NCBI GenBank assembly: GCA_015680685.1
Contig: MNCI01015910.1
Coordinates: 793,509-857,508, forward strand
DNA length: 64,000 bases
Reading direction: 5' to 3'
Origin: Gnetum montanum
Lineage: Eukaryota > Streptophyta > Gnetopsida > Gnetales > Gnetaceae
A program made the translations under genes and the position numbers. The notes beneath the pieces are model-generated. The model did no database searches. It saw only the letters and a program-made list of their open reading frames with translations, and was not told the DNA's origin. Below, in pieces: positions 35,216 through 47,668 of the stretch (within the stretch, counting starts at the first letter, position 1; each line of letters begins with the position of its first letter).

Positions 35216-36184
35216 CCATTTTGTTGTAAGACTTAAAAAGAAGAAAATGCCTTTCATGTTCAATTTATGCAAAATTTACCTCCAATTCAAGCCTGAATTC
35301 GACCTAAGATACAAATCAAAATAAAAGAAATGGCCATTATTCCACTTTAAAAAGGAGCCTAACCAATCCTCTCCAGCACATTAAATGAAAAAGAAGCAAT
35401 TTCTTGATAGAGATTTGCTAGATTTTAAAATTAATTAGCCTGGTCAACGAAGTTAAGAATTGAAGTACAATGATAGAGGAATTTAAATAATGAATCTAAA
35501 GGTCATTTGAGATAGATTACATTTCAAATCATTCTTAAAGACTTATGAGCCTTACTAATAACCATCATTGTGTAGATAAGTTCTAAGAGAGATTCTAGCA
35601 AACTTCGTAAGAATTGTGCAAGGGGCAAAAATAGAGAGTAGAGCTTGAAATTAATTTGCAATCCAAGTAGTCAACAAGGCTAGACATTCATCATGCCAAA
35701 GAAATACGTAAAAAAAGAAGAAGAAACTAACCTATTGTTCCAAGATGTACCTATTCAAGCACTTATGAAATATTTGTAGAAATTGGATTTTTCTATTTTC
35801 AGCTATAGAGATGGATCAAACCAAATGAAGAATTGAAGCTACAGGATCTAGACGAGGAGGACCCAGAGTTGCTCTTTTATCATGATAAAGATCATGATTA
35901 TCCCTAATAGTTCCATGTAAAGGCCTTTGATGAAGAACATGAATGGAGAAATTTTTACCAATAGATAGGCTTACAAAAAATTGGCTGCAGACTTAAGGCC
36001 AATTTAATTAGAGATGTCATTAATTGAATCTTCTCTAAAATAGAGTTTAGCAGGAATTGTTTGAAATTCAAGTAAAGGCTAGAACAATTAATTGACCTTA
36101 GTCCTATAAGAAGCTATGAATTGTATGATGTCCTTCTCCCTAGTTGTTTAGAATAAGACAACCATAATGAAAATGCCCCAGCCA
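35216..36184. other. Unassigned DNA with faint coding-like text
   Basis: On the plus strand 35800-36150 reads as short pieces such as LDEEDPELLFYHDKDHDY and FSKIEFSRNCLKFK with stops between. I recognise no family; it may be relic transposon coding sequence. The rest shows nothing. Confidence 0.2.
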
Positions 36185-36937
36185 TAATTATGCTAATGGT
36201 TCATGCTAAGTTCATGATCATTGTCCTCTTACCTTGAGTTAGTGAAGTCTTATTATATAGTTTAACTTGTAGTGAGGCATATGAATATTGATGTTGTAAG
36301 GCTCGAATAACTCCTAGTGATGAACATGATTGAAAATGAAACTTAAGCCTAAGTCTAAGTAATACTAAAATGAAAATCTATTCTATCCTAGAGTGATAGG
36401 TATTCATTCCTAGTTTACTGATCACGTCTTGGACTCATGCAGCTATCATTGGAATTACCAAGTGGAATTACTACTAAGTGACTTAAGCAATGCCACTACT
36501 AGGTTACCAGGTAACTATACTTAACACTCAAAACTAGTTATATCCATTCCAATTTTTTTGATAAATATGTAAAGTAAAATGCTTGGAATAGTAAATTATT
36601 AGGCTAAAACAAACAAGAAATTATGCTAAGTAAATGGAAAGAAAACTAAGTGGATGCTACAATGATGGAAAATAGCTTCAGTCTTTATTATCATGCATAA
36701 GTTGTGTCCAAGTATAATTTACTCATATCAAGATTCTAGCCAACTATCTAACATCACATTATAGGAATTCACTCTCTACTATAATTATGAAATAAAATTG
36801 CAAGAGTTTGGCTAAGTGTTCGAATGAAAAGTTGTTGATTGTGCATATGATATTGAAGTTGTGATATTGCATTGCTCAAAAATTTGAGTATGATATTGTA
36901 GTTATGATATTGCATTGTCACTATGACTAGAAATTCA
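36185..36937 (-). repeat. E6 3' LTR, truncated
   Basis: Aligns with 43387-44188, for example AGTTTAACTTG at 36261 and 43459. The upper end AATTCA (36937) abuts a weak polypurine tract (CTTGAGGA on the minus strand). GATATT-type words fill 36845-36920. Confidence 0.7.
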
Positions 36938-37099
36938 TCCTCAAGTTAAAGCAAAATGAAGATAGAGTCCCTTAAAAAATTGAAAGGTAGACTTGACTTG
37001 ATATGACTAACTATTTACATGATTGAGATGCCATAGTGGTATTTTTACAAAATGACATAATGACATAACAAAATAAGGCAACACTAAACAAGACTAGAG

Positions 37100-39930
37100 T
37101 GGCTCAATGTAGTTTATGTTTGAGGCTATGTAGGCTTTTCCATTGGATTCTTCCCTTTATCATTAGGCTTCTAAAATTAAAAATGATTTAGGAGCACTTA
37201 AAGTTTTTCTTCTTCTATCCTAGGATCATGTACTATCCATGCTAATTCTTCAAGGTTGGATGGAGCTGGTACATCTCATGGGCATGACAGTTGTGAAAAC
37301 ATTTGATTGGCCTTTACATACCACATTGCGAATTGCCACCTTTACTTTTTAAAAGATTTGGCTATATTTTTAAGTTTTGGTAGTTAGACATTCTATGTGC
37401 CAAGTTCGCTACAACATATTTCTACCCTTTATTGTTATCCTTAATTATTTAAAGCTCAAAGTTTGCCATGTGTAATTTTTGCAATGCATCTTTTCTATTG
37501 GAAAACTCTTTTTTGTACATTTCATACATTGCTTCTACCTATTGCTTGAGCTTGTTCTGAGAACGTCATATTGTTAGAATGGCCAGGTTAGCTTATTAGA
37601 GATTCACTAATCCCATGTTTTCTATCAGGCCCTTAATCTACAAGTCCTTATTTTCAACTTCAACTTGGTGGACATGGGCAAGACTATCCAAGATGGGTTG
37701 CCAATCGGGAGTTTGACTAGTGATAGAGTTGATCTTGGCTTTTGTCATCTAGATTTCTTTCTCATTGATTTGTTTATACATGCCCACTTGTTCCTTGAAA
37801 AGCTCCTCAAGTCTTTCATGTCTATTTGCCTCATTTTAGCATGTGCTTATTTCAATTATAGACTTTTGTCAGATTGTGCAAACCTTTTTTATTGATAGGT
37901 TTCTATTTTCTCGAGCTAATCAACTCATGTCTTGGTTGAATCTCATTAGTTGTTCTCTAATTTGATGAATGATTTCCTTGAGAACATGTTTATACTTTTC
38001 TACATTAGTAAACCTTGTATTATCTGCAACGAGCTTCTTATTTTCTTCTTCAAGGGTAATTAAGGCTTTGGTGTGTGCATAGGCTTATGATTTTGAAATT
38101 GAGGCATTCCACATCACCTTCTCTTTCTCCTTCTCTATGTGAATGTTAGGGGCAATTAGGTGCCTCACTTGGTTAGTTCTAAATTGGTTGAGCTAGTTTT
38201 GGGCTATGCATTGTGCAGGGTCTCTTCTTTTGGCTTTTAGAGTTGCTAATTCTACTTATAGCCTTTACACTTCATCTTCTGCATGTTTTGTCCTTATTTT
38301 AGCCATTACTAGCTTTCCTTTGGTGACAATGAGGTTAGATCACATTACAGTGATATCACTAGGGATATTGAAAAGGTTTTGCATGACCTAGCCCATCTAC
38401 ATTAGTCTGTCTAGAAGTCATTGAGGTACCAGCTAACATTTGAGTGTCTGTTGCTCTAGAGATATTAGCTGGTGCCACAATAGAGACATTGATAGATTCC
38501 TTGATGTGGTTAGTGATGACCTCTGTGGCTCTTGCTACATCCTAATGCTACACAACCACTACTGTGGCACCTTTTCTAGTTTCAAGCATTACTGGAAATG
38601 ATGTAGCATTCCTAGAAATCTATTGTCCCTAGTCATCCTCTCTTCCTATATGCAATGATACTTGTCCACTTGTAAGATCTATGGAAACTATGGACCTAAT
38701 AGAGCTTTCTCTAACTTTGTAGAGATTGGTACCTTCTCTTGTTCCCTAGCTAATTTTTTCTACTATTTGACATAGATGGCTCATTGATGGTCAATAATCT
38801 TAAGGTGGTGATGAAGCTTGTTGTTCTTTTCTATCCCCAGTAGGCAACGAACTACTAGGTCCTACCTATTGCTATTGCTTAGTAGCTAGAATGGTACTAG
38901 CAAGAGTTGATCCTAAAGCTTCTTTGGTGCCTGCTAGCTTATCTAGCTAATCTTTCTTGGGTGGCACTAACTTAAACATCTTGGCATAGGAAGCATTCTA
39001 GGCTTTCTATGAGACATCATTAGTGTAACCTAGAATCCCTACTTATTTACATAGCTTCCTTATTAGGTAAGGAAATGGCAGTGTCAGCTTCCTTACCTTC
39101 TTCTCCTTGAACCACCTATGAATTTTCAAGAAGAGAATATGGGTGATGTTGGCATTGAATTTTCCCATCAGTATTGCACTTCCTCTAGCTACGTATGTGG
39201 AGATCCTATAAGCCTCTTGGTTGGGAACAAATGGTAAGTTCCAATCTTGAAGTAGATATTTTCTTCTACTGTAAGCTCACTATAATCTTCATAATCCTTG
39301 ACATAGTCCTTTTGTAACCACAACTTATTTGCATTTATATTTGACTTGGTTGAAATCTGTGCCACATTGGCTCCTTCATTTGGAATATTGAAGGCCTTAG
39401 CAATTGCCTCTACTGAATATGGGATTGAGATCCCTTTAATCTTTAGTATAACATTAGCTTATTTATTTTGTTAAAATTGTAGAGTTTCTCCTAGGTATCA
39501 TTTGACACTGTTGGACAATGTAAGCCATAGGGAAGACACTTGAAGTTGAGTCTTCATAGCCTTTAGTGCAAACTCCTTGAATGGACCAAATTTTAGTTCC
39601 ATGATGACCATGGATATGATAGACTTCTCTTGTATGGCTTGGAGGCATTCATTAGATAGTGTGAGGTGCTATCCTTGTTTAGGTGTACATTGTGCTTTTG
39701 CCTCTAATTATGCTAAATGTTTAGTAGCAGGACTTTGTTGATGGATACTGAATGATTGAGACTCTTGCTTTGTGTGTTTAGCTTATGAAGTTTGTTCTCT
39801 TGCTTGGCCCCTTCCACGACCTCTTGGTCTCTTACTCCTAGGTTGTGAAGGTCCATCTACTCTAAGTCTCTTTGGGACCATCTACAATCATCAAGAGTTA
39901 AGATTACCAAAGTATTTAAATTGGTTCATA
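37100..39930 (-). pseudogene. Decayed ORF inside E6: plant transposon-like domain plus coiled coil
   Basis: Read downward from about 39880: MVPKRLRVDGPSQPRSKRPR (basic, Pro-rich start), then ELKFGPFKEFALKAMKTQLQ, VILKIKGISIPYSVEAIAKA ahead of FNIPNEGANV, EENIYFKIGTYHLFPTKRL, KKVRKLTLPFPYLIRKLCK and FKLVPPKKD, and finally a long charged coiled-coil segment (ALITLEEENKKLVADNTRF and EKYKHVLKEIIHQIREQLMR, near 38050-37930). The first part resembles the putative plant transposon protein domains often found in plant retroelement ORFs; that is inference. Stops occur throughout. It is in sense with E6, so it may be element cargo, or a separate insertion. Confidence 0.45.
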
Positions 39931-41239
39931 ATAGTTCATAATCCTTCTCGTACTCTTGGTTAGATTAAGCTCTTATTGTTTGATATTAGTTAGGTTCTTT
40001 ATTATGACTATAGAGTTAGAAAATTTTTAAAAAGAAACCCCTTAAATGCTATATTTTTTAATTATTATGACCTTTCACAGTTATCGTTTCCTTGTTTATC
40101 ATGTCCTAAAATGGTTGGTATGGTTAGTTAGAAGAGTTGGTTAAGTCCTTTGGCTAAGATTTGATTGGTTAATTAAGATATTCTTATTATATCCTTATAC
40201 TTACCCTTTATAATGTCTCTAGGTGTTAGAAAATTTTGGCTCAAATTTTCAAATGTACATGTAATGAACTTGCCCCCATGACTAAGTTGATTTCTCCATG
40301 ATCAATAGGATTTAAGAATTTGTCAAATAAGAGCTATGAGGAAGAAGTTATGGTTTTGGAAAGTTAGCTTGCTAGAGCTTAGAGAAAAAATTACAAAAAC
40401 TTCTCTTGTTACAAAATGAAGGAATGAAAATTTAATTAACTCCTTCACGTATATATACTATTTTTATATGCATGACATCGTAGTTGTGATGTCATAGGGC
40501 ATATGAAATCATAGATATGACATCATTGTTGAAAAATTTAAAACTTTTGAGAATTTTCCAAGAAAAAATGAGTTAATTGGATGATTTGAAAGACATAGAG
40601 ACTATATGAAGGATCATGGATCATAGATGATGCTTAGGATTCAAAAATGTTTGTAGGAGGATCTATTATATAAGGAACATGATTCTATGAAGTGTCAACT
40701 CTACTAACCTTTTCTAGACTTGTCCTAAAGAAAGGATGTTTTCTGAATTTTTCTTTAATGTTGCTAGTATGATCCTCTTTTTCTATATTCACTGCACTTG
40801 GAGCACTTCTTTATTATGGTTGTGATGATAGCTTCCCTTGCATTACTGGTGGTGGCATTGGCGATAAAGGATTGGAAGGTTGACTTAATATACTAGTTGC
40901 TAGTTGATGTACATATGGATTAGATTCCATCCTGGAAGTGGTAGTCTATAGTACTTAGGTGGATAATTAAAAAACTATGAACTGAAGTGTTCCTTGGAGA
41001 TATTGGATGCTGCACATAGTATCCATAAGGATTTGGTTACCTATATGCATATTGTTGCCTTAGTGGTGGCATTTTCCATGCTTGTGATTATTACCACTAC
41101 TGTTGGTATTGCTCTTGTGGTTAAGAGTAAGCTATACTTGGATAATAAACTAGTTGGAAGGACTATTTGAAGTTACCTTGAGGTCAAGGTAACCATCTTG
41201 GCATCTACTTTTTGATGAATCTTAGGTTAAGCACATATG

Positions 41240-43130
41240 CCCTAGACTCTTATAAATGTGCCATGATAGGGCAACATCCCTTAGGATGTTCATATTGGCA
41301 TACTTTGCATCCTTCCTTGTCTTCTGAGCTTGAGTCAATACATTCTTCCACTGAAGTGACTTTACCTTTTTGCTTATAGTTTTCACATCCATAGTCTCTT
41401 TTCTTTTTCTTTTCCTTGTCCTTATTGAAGGCTTGTTTAGTTCTTTCTTCTATAATTTTTAGAGCTATAGAAAACTTTTCATTCATTGAGTCCCATATTG
41501 TTTCAACCCTAGTCACTATATCATTGACAAATTTTTGAATTGGTATAGTTTTCTTTTGGATCACATCTTCCAAGGTTTCTTCCTCTTGCTTGTCACATAT
41601 TCATATATCTTGTTTTCTGATAAATGGATCTCAAATATATTCTTTTCTTTTCAACTTGTCTTTCTCATTCGCCACTTGGTCTATTAGCCTCTTAATTTGA
41701 TGGATAGTAATTTTTGATAGTCTTCCTTGGGTGTAGATCCTAAGGGTTTCTTTGATTTTTGTTCTTAGCCCATTGATAATGTGCCTAAGTTGTTCCCTTT
41801 GCAAGAACCTATGGGTTGGCCATCTATGGAAAAGAGAGTAGTATTTGCTCATTACTACATTAAGGGATACATGTGTCCCTTACTTCCATGGATTTGCTTC
41901 CTTAGGTTTGACACTTGTGAGTAATTTTGATATTTATCATCAAAGAGTTTCAGCATGGTACTTCATCTTTGAATTGATTTTGGTTCTAGAGATATGTACT
42001 AGCTTTTTACTTCCTTGATGAGTGTTCTAGACAACAACTTTAGTTTTTTCTAGTCACTTTCAATGTTTTAGAGGGCATAGACATTGTGGAATGCTTGAAG
42101 ATGGTATTATGGATTTGCACTGTATCCACCTTCAAATCTAGGCATGTTGTTCATGTTTAGTCACTTAATGCAACTATCCCTTATGTGCCTGGTTGGAATA
42201 TAGATTGCTTTCTTGATGTTGATCATGCTGTGAGTGGGTAATAGGAGTTATTCATAGTGATTGGGTTTGTAAGCTCTATTGTAGTGGGGATCCCTTCTAT
42301 GTTTATAATGATCCATTTCTTCATATCTAATTCTATCTCTTCCTTGGCCATAATCATCCTCATCAGTATTAGGATATCTCCTTCTATACTCATGTCCCTC
42401 ACTATCCCTTCATTTTTCTTTGTCATGGTCTCTATATAGATGTTTCTTCTTGTTAAAATCTACAGATGAATGTGAGGAGGTGTAAGAAGTAGTTAGAGAA
42501 TGATGTTGGTTGGTTCTCCTTTGGTGACTTCTTGATTTAGTTTCTTTTGGCTCTTTAGAAGCTCTAGGCCTTGACCTCTACCTATGTCTTGAGTCTTTTG
42601 CATTACTTCTAAGGTCCTCTACAAGAGTTGACTTTAGCTTAATGTTGATAGCATCTTCAATATGTATAATTGGTGTATGGGAGTGGGATCTCTAAAGTTG
42701 ATAAAACTTGTCAACTTGGAGTGGGGTATCTTCCATTTCTTCCAAGACAACTATTTGAGAGACCTTCTTTTCTTTATCATGTTCATGTTATGCTTCCATG
42801 ATAGCATCCTTTTTTTCCTATGGCTCTATTGGTTGGTATATCTTATTCTTGTGCTTTGTGACTTGGTATCCTTCTTGTTGATGACTTAGATGGCCTTCTT
42901 GAGGGTTTTTTGAAACATTAATGGTATTGAACATTCCTGTGGTAGAACTATGTTACCCTACATATCTCTCAATTTGAGTTGTTCATCTTGGTGAAGGATG
43001 AATGTAAAGTTAGGATAGTATAGATTAGTGTAAGCATATGAAACTCTTGTTTGCATTAGTGCACTCCAATCTTTGTTATCATGTTTTTTGTCATGAATTT
43101 TCTATAGCTATTTGGTATATGACATCTTCT
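41240..43130 (-). pseudogene. gag of E6
   Basis: Starts near an ATG at about 43120. Its YPNFTFILHQDEQLKLRDM and GNIVLPQECSIP match E1 gag. The central domain is seen at 41852-41631 (REQLRHIINGLR, TQGRL, QVANEKDKL). The open frame at 41573-41250 holds a Lys-rich linker and the knuckle CKVCQYEHPKGCC (41271-41309), again CX2CX3HX4C. Stops break it into pieces. No protease was found after it; 41240-40290 is Pro/Gln/Tyr-rich linker-like text, as after the E1 knuckle. Confidence 0.75.
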
Positions 43131-43277
43131 CTCTCAGTGTTGAAGCTATGTTATGTTTTTGATGCTGAACTTGTGTGTGTATGCTAGTAAAATTAATTGA
43201 GAATATGAAAGATAGACTTTTATAGCTTGTAATATAACAAAATGTATAAGATCAACTCTTAAGCACACATTGATACA

Positions 43278-43295
43278 TCCTTGGCAATGGTGCCA
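43278..43295 (-). other. E6 primer-binding site (tRNA-Asp type)
   Basis: Minus strand TGGCACCATTGCCAAGGA, one base after the 5' LTR. Confidence 0.7.
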
Positions 43296-43296
43296 A

Positions 43297-44188
43297 TGAT
43301 GAGCAGTGAACAATCCCAACACTCTACCATACTAGTCACAAGTGTTCACCAATGACTAGATTATAATTCGTGGATGAGACAATGTAATTATGCTAAGGGT
43401 TGATGCTAAGTTTGTGATTGTTATTCTCTCACCTTGAGTTACTGAAATCTCCATGTATGGTTTAACTTGCAGTGAGGCATATGATAATTGATGTTGTAAG
43501 GATTGAATAACTCCTAGTGATGAACATGATTGAAAATGAAACTTAATCCTAGGTTTAAGCAATACTAAAATGAGAATCTATTCTATCCTAGAGTGATAAG
43601 TATCCATTCCTAGTTTACCAATAATGTCTTGGACTCATGTAGCTATCATTGGGATTACCATGTGGATTTACTACTAAGCAAATGAAGCAATGCCACTACT
43701 AGGTTACTAGATAATTATACTTAACACTCAAAACTAGTCATATCCATTTTACTTTACTAATAAACATTTAAGTAAAATGCTTGGAAACGTAAAGTATTAG
43801 CTAAAATAAGTAGGAACTTATGCTAAGTAAATAGAAGAAAACTAGGTAGATGTTGCAATGATGGAAAATAGTGTTGATCATCATTGCCATGCATAAAATG
43901 TGTTCAAGTGTAATTTACTTGAATAAAGATTTTGGTCAACTCTCCAACATCACACTATAGGCATTCACTCTCTAGTACAACTATGGAACAAAACTACAAG
44001 AGTTTGGCTAAGTGTTTGAATGACAATTTGTTGATTGTATGCTCAAGTGCCTGTATTTATAGGGTTGCACACATCTCAAGACATCATATTAATGATGAAG
44101 TAGCATGGGTTACAACATTGTATCTTCAACATTGTTGCTACAATATCATAGTTATGATATTGCATTGCTCAAAAATTTGACTTTATCA
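43297..44188 (-). repeat. E6 5' LTR
   Basis: Plus-strand start TGATGAGCAG; the upper end at 44188 (TTATCA) is chosen by the TG/CA rule and is less certain. Minus-strand TATA box at 44054-44061; GATATT words at 44145-44165. Confidence 0.7.
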
Positions 44189-44279
44189 GATGTCTAGACT
44201 CTAGAGTTTATTATAAATGTTTCTTATTCACTTTTGTATCAATTTCTTACTAATAGAATAGTGTTAAGAATGGAACAAG

Positions 44280-46020
44280 TTGTGGTAGAGGAAATTAAGG
44301 CCAAGTGCAAAGGGGTGATTTTTTTTCCATGCTCATTCTATGGAAATAATGATAGGAGGATTTGAAGGAAGGCCAAGAAAGTTGCGACAAATTATGGCCC
44401 CTTATTTTACAACTCTAGAAGTTGGTGGGTAGATCTAGAATATTCTGTTATGACATGAATATATGGTAGGGTAGGCTTTTCCTTTGTAGATTAGCTTTTG
44501 GTATTTTTAAAATGTCCTTCATATAATGAATATAGGGGTTAAATTTGAGAAAGTAGTCTTTTCTGAAGCTAAACACAGGTTCTACAATTTTAACAAGTAT
44601 TTTAGAAAGGCTTGTGATTATTAGGAAAATGACATTGTATATTCTCTAATGAGTCACAAATTAGTAAATTTTTCCAAGTAGTAAGCAGAATATGAACTTA
44701 GAAGAACTCTCTCTATAATTTTGCTTGAGGAACAATGTAGGGAAATAAAGCTTTTGGCTAGTAGGTGGTTTGAGAAAAAAAATCACATATTGGCCAAGTA
44801 GTTTAGTCAAGCTTAGTGAACAAGATGAAAGAAAACTATTTTTCCTATCAAATTTATTGGTTAGATGAAGCCTTGGACTTAGAAGATTTCACTTGGTTCA
44901 GTGAAGTTCAAGAATAAAGAAAGAAGTAGTTAGAAATTATTTCTAATAAGAAAATGTTATTGGCAAAAAAAGATAAGCCATCATTAGAAATTATGAAGAC
45001 TAGTATTGATTCTTCATTGTCCAAGGCCTTAACTCGTTTAGATTTTTCTTTAGGTTATATTATCAAGGGAGGGCCAAAATCTATAAAAGTAAAAACTACT
45101 GAAGGGAAATTTGAACAACAACATTCCAAAAGGCCAAATGTTCAAGAATTTGTTAGTAGCATAATGATTGCTATGTCCCATCATGAATTGGTAGAGAATT
45201 TGTTAATAGTTATTATCAATTACTTGAAGACTGTTGATGAAGTAATTAGAGAATAACAACAAGAAATTGAGAGGCTAAAGAATGTGCATCATTCAATGCA
45301 GTTAGATTTTGAAGTTATATAGAAAAAGTATGAGGATCAGATAAAGATATACCATTTTAATGAGGCTAATATAGAATCTTTAAAAATGGAAATAGTAGAA
45401 TTCCATAGAGAATTGGCTAAGCAAGATCAAAGATTTTTGAAAGAAGGTTTGAAATAAGAGGTTGGTTTCAAATTTGTTACAAATGAATTAACACCATGAA
45501 ACAAGAAGCAGATGTAGTCCTAGTCAACATTAATGAAATGAAGGGTAGAAAAGAAGCTTTCAAGCCAGCCATTGTAGCTACCAATGATTTCATAAGCTGG
45601 ACCAATGCAAAAGGAGAACAACTGCCTAAAATAGAGACAGAGTTCCTGGATGATGTAATAGACATTGGCATGCGTTGAGTTGAATAAATCAAAAGGGCCA
45701 GCATAGATCTTATTGATACTTTAGAGAGTATGTAGGGATGTGAGAGGAACATAACTGAAGCCATTAATACCTCAAAAATAAGTAATGACAAATATTTAGA
45801 AGAGAAAATAGTAGAGGCTTTATCTACTATTGATGTAAAATAATTGACCGAGGCATTGTCACTAGTATACAAGCAAATTTACTTCAAAAGCCTAGTCCAG
45901 TGAGAAGATAATCATGTCAAGGAATTCAAAATGGAAACTTCCACTTTCACAAAGATTCAAAAGCAATTGGCCCTTTTAGACTTTATTAAAGATTATGTTA
46001 AGAAGAAAGTGGCCAGCAGT
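44280..46020 (+). pseudogene. Decayed coiled-coil ORF of unknown function
   Basis: Open piece 44954-45256 (100 aa) has SLSKALTRLDFSLGYIIKGG, then EFVSSIMIAMSHHELVENLL. Heptad-like charged text follows to about 46020 with a few stops (EIERLKNVHHSMQLDFEVI, then EIVEFHRELAKQDQRFLKEG, and KIQKQLALLDFIKDYVKKK). No family recognised. A plausible plus-strand TATA box (GGCTATAAAAAGG, near 46109) lies after it, so an LTR may follow, but no LTR pair was seen. The minus-strand 131-residue ORF at 45477-45872 is its shadow. Confidence 0.35.
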
Positions 46021-46899
46021 TCATCATAATGATTGTTTTGTAACCTCTTTGTAGTTATAACTAAATATATTATAGTCGAATTAGTTATAACTAACTCTTT
46101 CATGTTTTGGCTATAAAAAGGTATGGTCCTTTTTGTAAGAAAAAAAAAATAATGGGGAGGGGAGAAATTTGAAAGAAAAGAATAGTAGTGAGTGTTGTAC
46201 AATGGAATTTTGAAGTAAATATTTGATTTAGCTTTTGCCTCTAATCTAAAAGTTATCTTTATTTCTTTCTTTCTATCATTGTGGCTTGGCTAGTGGTTAA
46301 ATCATAGAATGTCCTACAATCATTTCTTGGAATTTTTTGAATTGCTTATAGTATCAAAGTGTTTAGTAATTTTTGTTGCTATTGATGGACCAAAATAACT
46401 TCATTATTTTAAGTGTTTTCTCATATTGATGATGGCTTATTTTAATGTTTAGGATTTTATGTAATTCTACTATCCTATGTCACAAATCTATTGAATCTTG
46501 CTATATTTCTAATTTTCTTGTGGAATTTTTCTCTAGGGAAGATTAGTAGTAGATTTGTAGCATTGCATGTAAAAATGGAATAAAAGAATGATTGGTAAAG
46601 ATAGCTAATGATCAATACCATATAGCTTAGCTTACATTGATAAAATTTGGAAAAATCTTTTGGCTTATAGAATAGATTTTTAGAAGGCTGAGTCTCTCTT
46701 TGTAAAATTGCTATTCACTATTAAACTTTCAAGATAGTATAAAATTTACAGTAAACATAAATTTGAAAACACCTTGCTCACACAATGGCTAAGTATTATT
46801 TGGATGTATTCAAGCCTTAGTGTTGTTAGAAACTAGTAAGCACTCAAATTCAAATTTGAAAGAGCCCCTTGTCTAAGTAATTTTAGTTGCTTGGCCAAG

Positions 46900-47300
46900 G
46901 ACCACTATGTTGGCAATAGGAAGGGAGTCCAAAGTGGTCTCCAACACATATACATCCTGAATATGTATTAGCATCACTATGTTATTATATGTTCACTACT
47001 GAGCATACCAAGTGTCCTAAATGTTAATGTGTTTATGCTCAAAGTTGTGTACTCATATAAATTAGCTAAGTATGATGAAAGTAGATCAATTAAGTAAGTT
47101 TATGAAATTAAATAACATTGAAGTAAATTGTAAGAAAGCAAATTAAAATGTTAAGCCAAATATTGGAATGAAGCAAATGGATCTCAACTATAATGCTACC
47201 ATGAAAATGTATTCAAGTACATGTTTCCTCAAATAAAATTTTGTTCAATTTATTTAGTTCATGTTGAAGGTGTTAAGGTAAGAATAATTGTAAATCCAAA
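46900..47300 (-). repeat. Degraded group A LTR fragment
   Basis: Order of words follows the E3 and E6 LTRs: ACACATATACATCCTGAATA, then ACCAAGTG, a run with AAGTAAATTG, and GAAGCAAATGGATCTCAACT near the U3 side. Ends are not definable. Confidence 0.35.
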
Positions 47301-47668
47301 ATTTTGTGCAACCCTACTTGAAAATGAACTAAGCATTCCATAGCCACCAAATGGTCTAAAGAAATAATTCTCTAAATCAAAAAGGGACTTATAGATCATT
47401 AGAAAATCCAACAATTTGAGGTAGCATTTCTACCAAACATAAGAAAAACAACAAACAAAGAACAAGTACATGGAATAGTTAGCAAAGCAAAGCAGATATT
47501 TAGGAAAAGAAAAATGCATGCATGATGTAATGCGAAAGAGAGAATTACCTACAATAATATTTGTGAAAAGAATAGAGTGTACGTGAATGAAAGAGATAGA
47601 TATGTAGCAAAACAAATCTAATGAAAATCTTATCCTCAGGATAAGAGAACCATAAAAAAGATCCATTA

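Larger units (their letters stand above)
36185..44188 (-). mobile_element. E6: Athila-like element with gag and an extra ORF
   Basis: Minus-strand element with 5' LTR 43297-44188, tRNA-Asp-type primer site, gag, a non-coding middle with the AGTCATGGGGG motif (40273-40283), a decayed coiled-coil ORF (39930-37100) and a 3' LTR (36937-36185) lacking its last 110 or so bases. No TSD can be read because the 3' LTR is truncated. RT and integrase were not found. The extra ORF makes it longer than E3. Confidence 0.7.

Noticed and set aside
36845-36937. A TSD for E6
   Set aside because: The lower end of its 3' LTR is missing, so no flanking pair can be compared.
45477-45872. 131-residue minus-strand ORF
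   Set aside because: Antisense shadow of the plus-strand coiled-coil ORF, which continues in frame across it.
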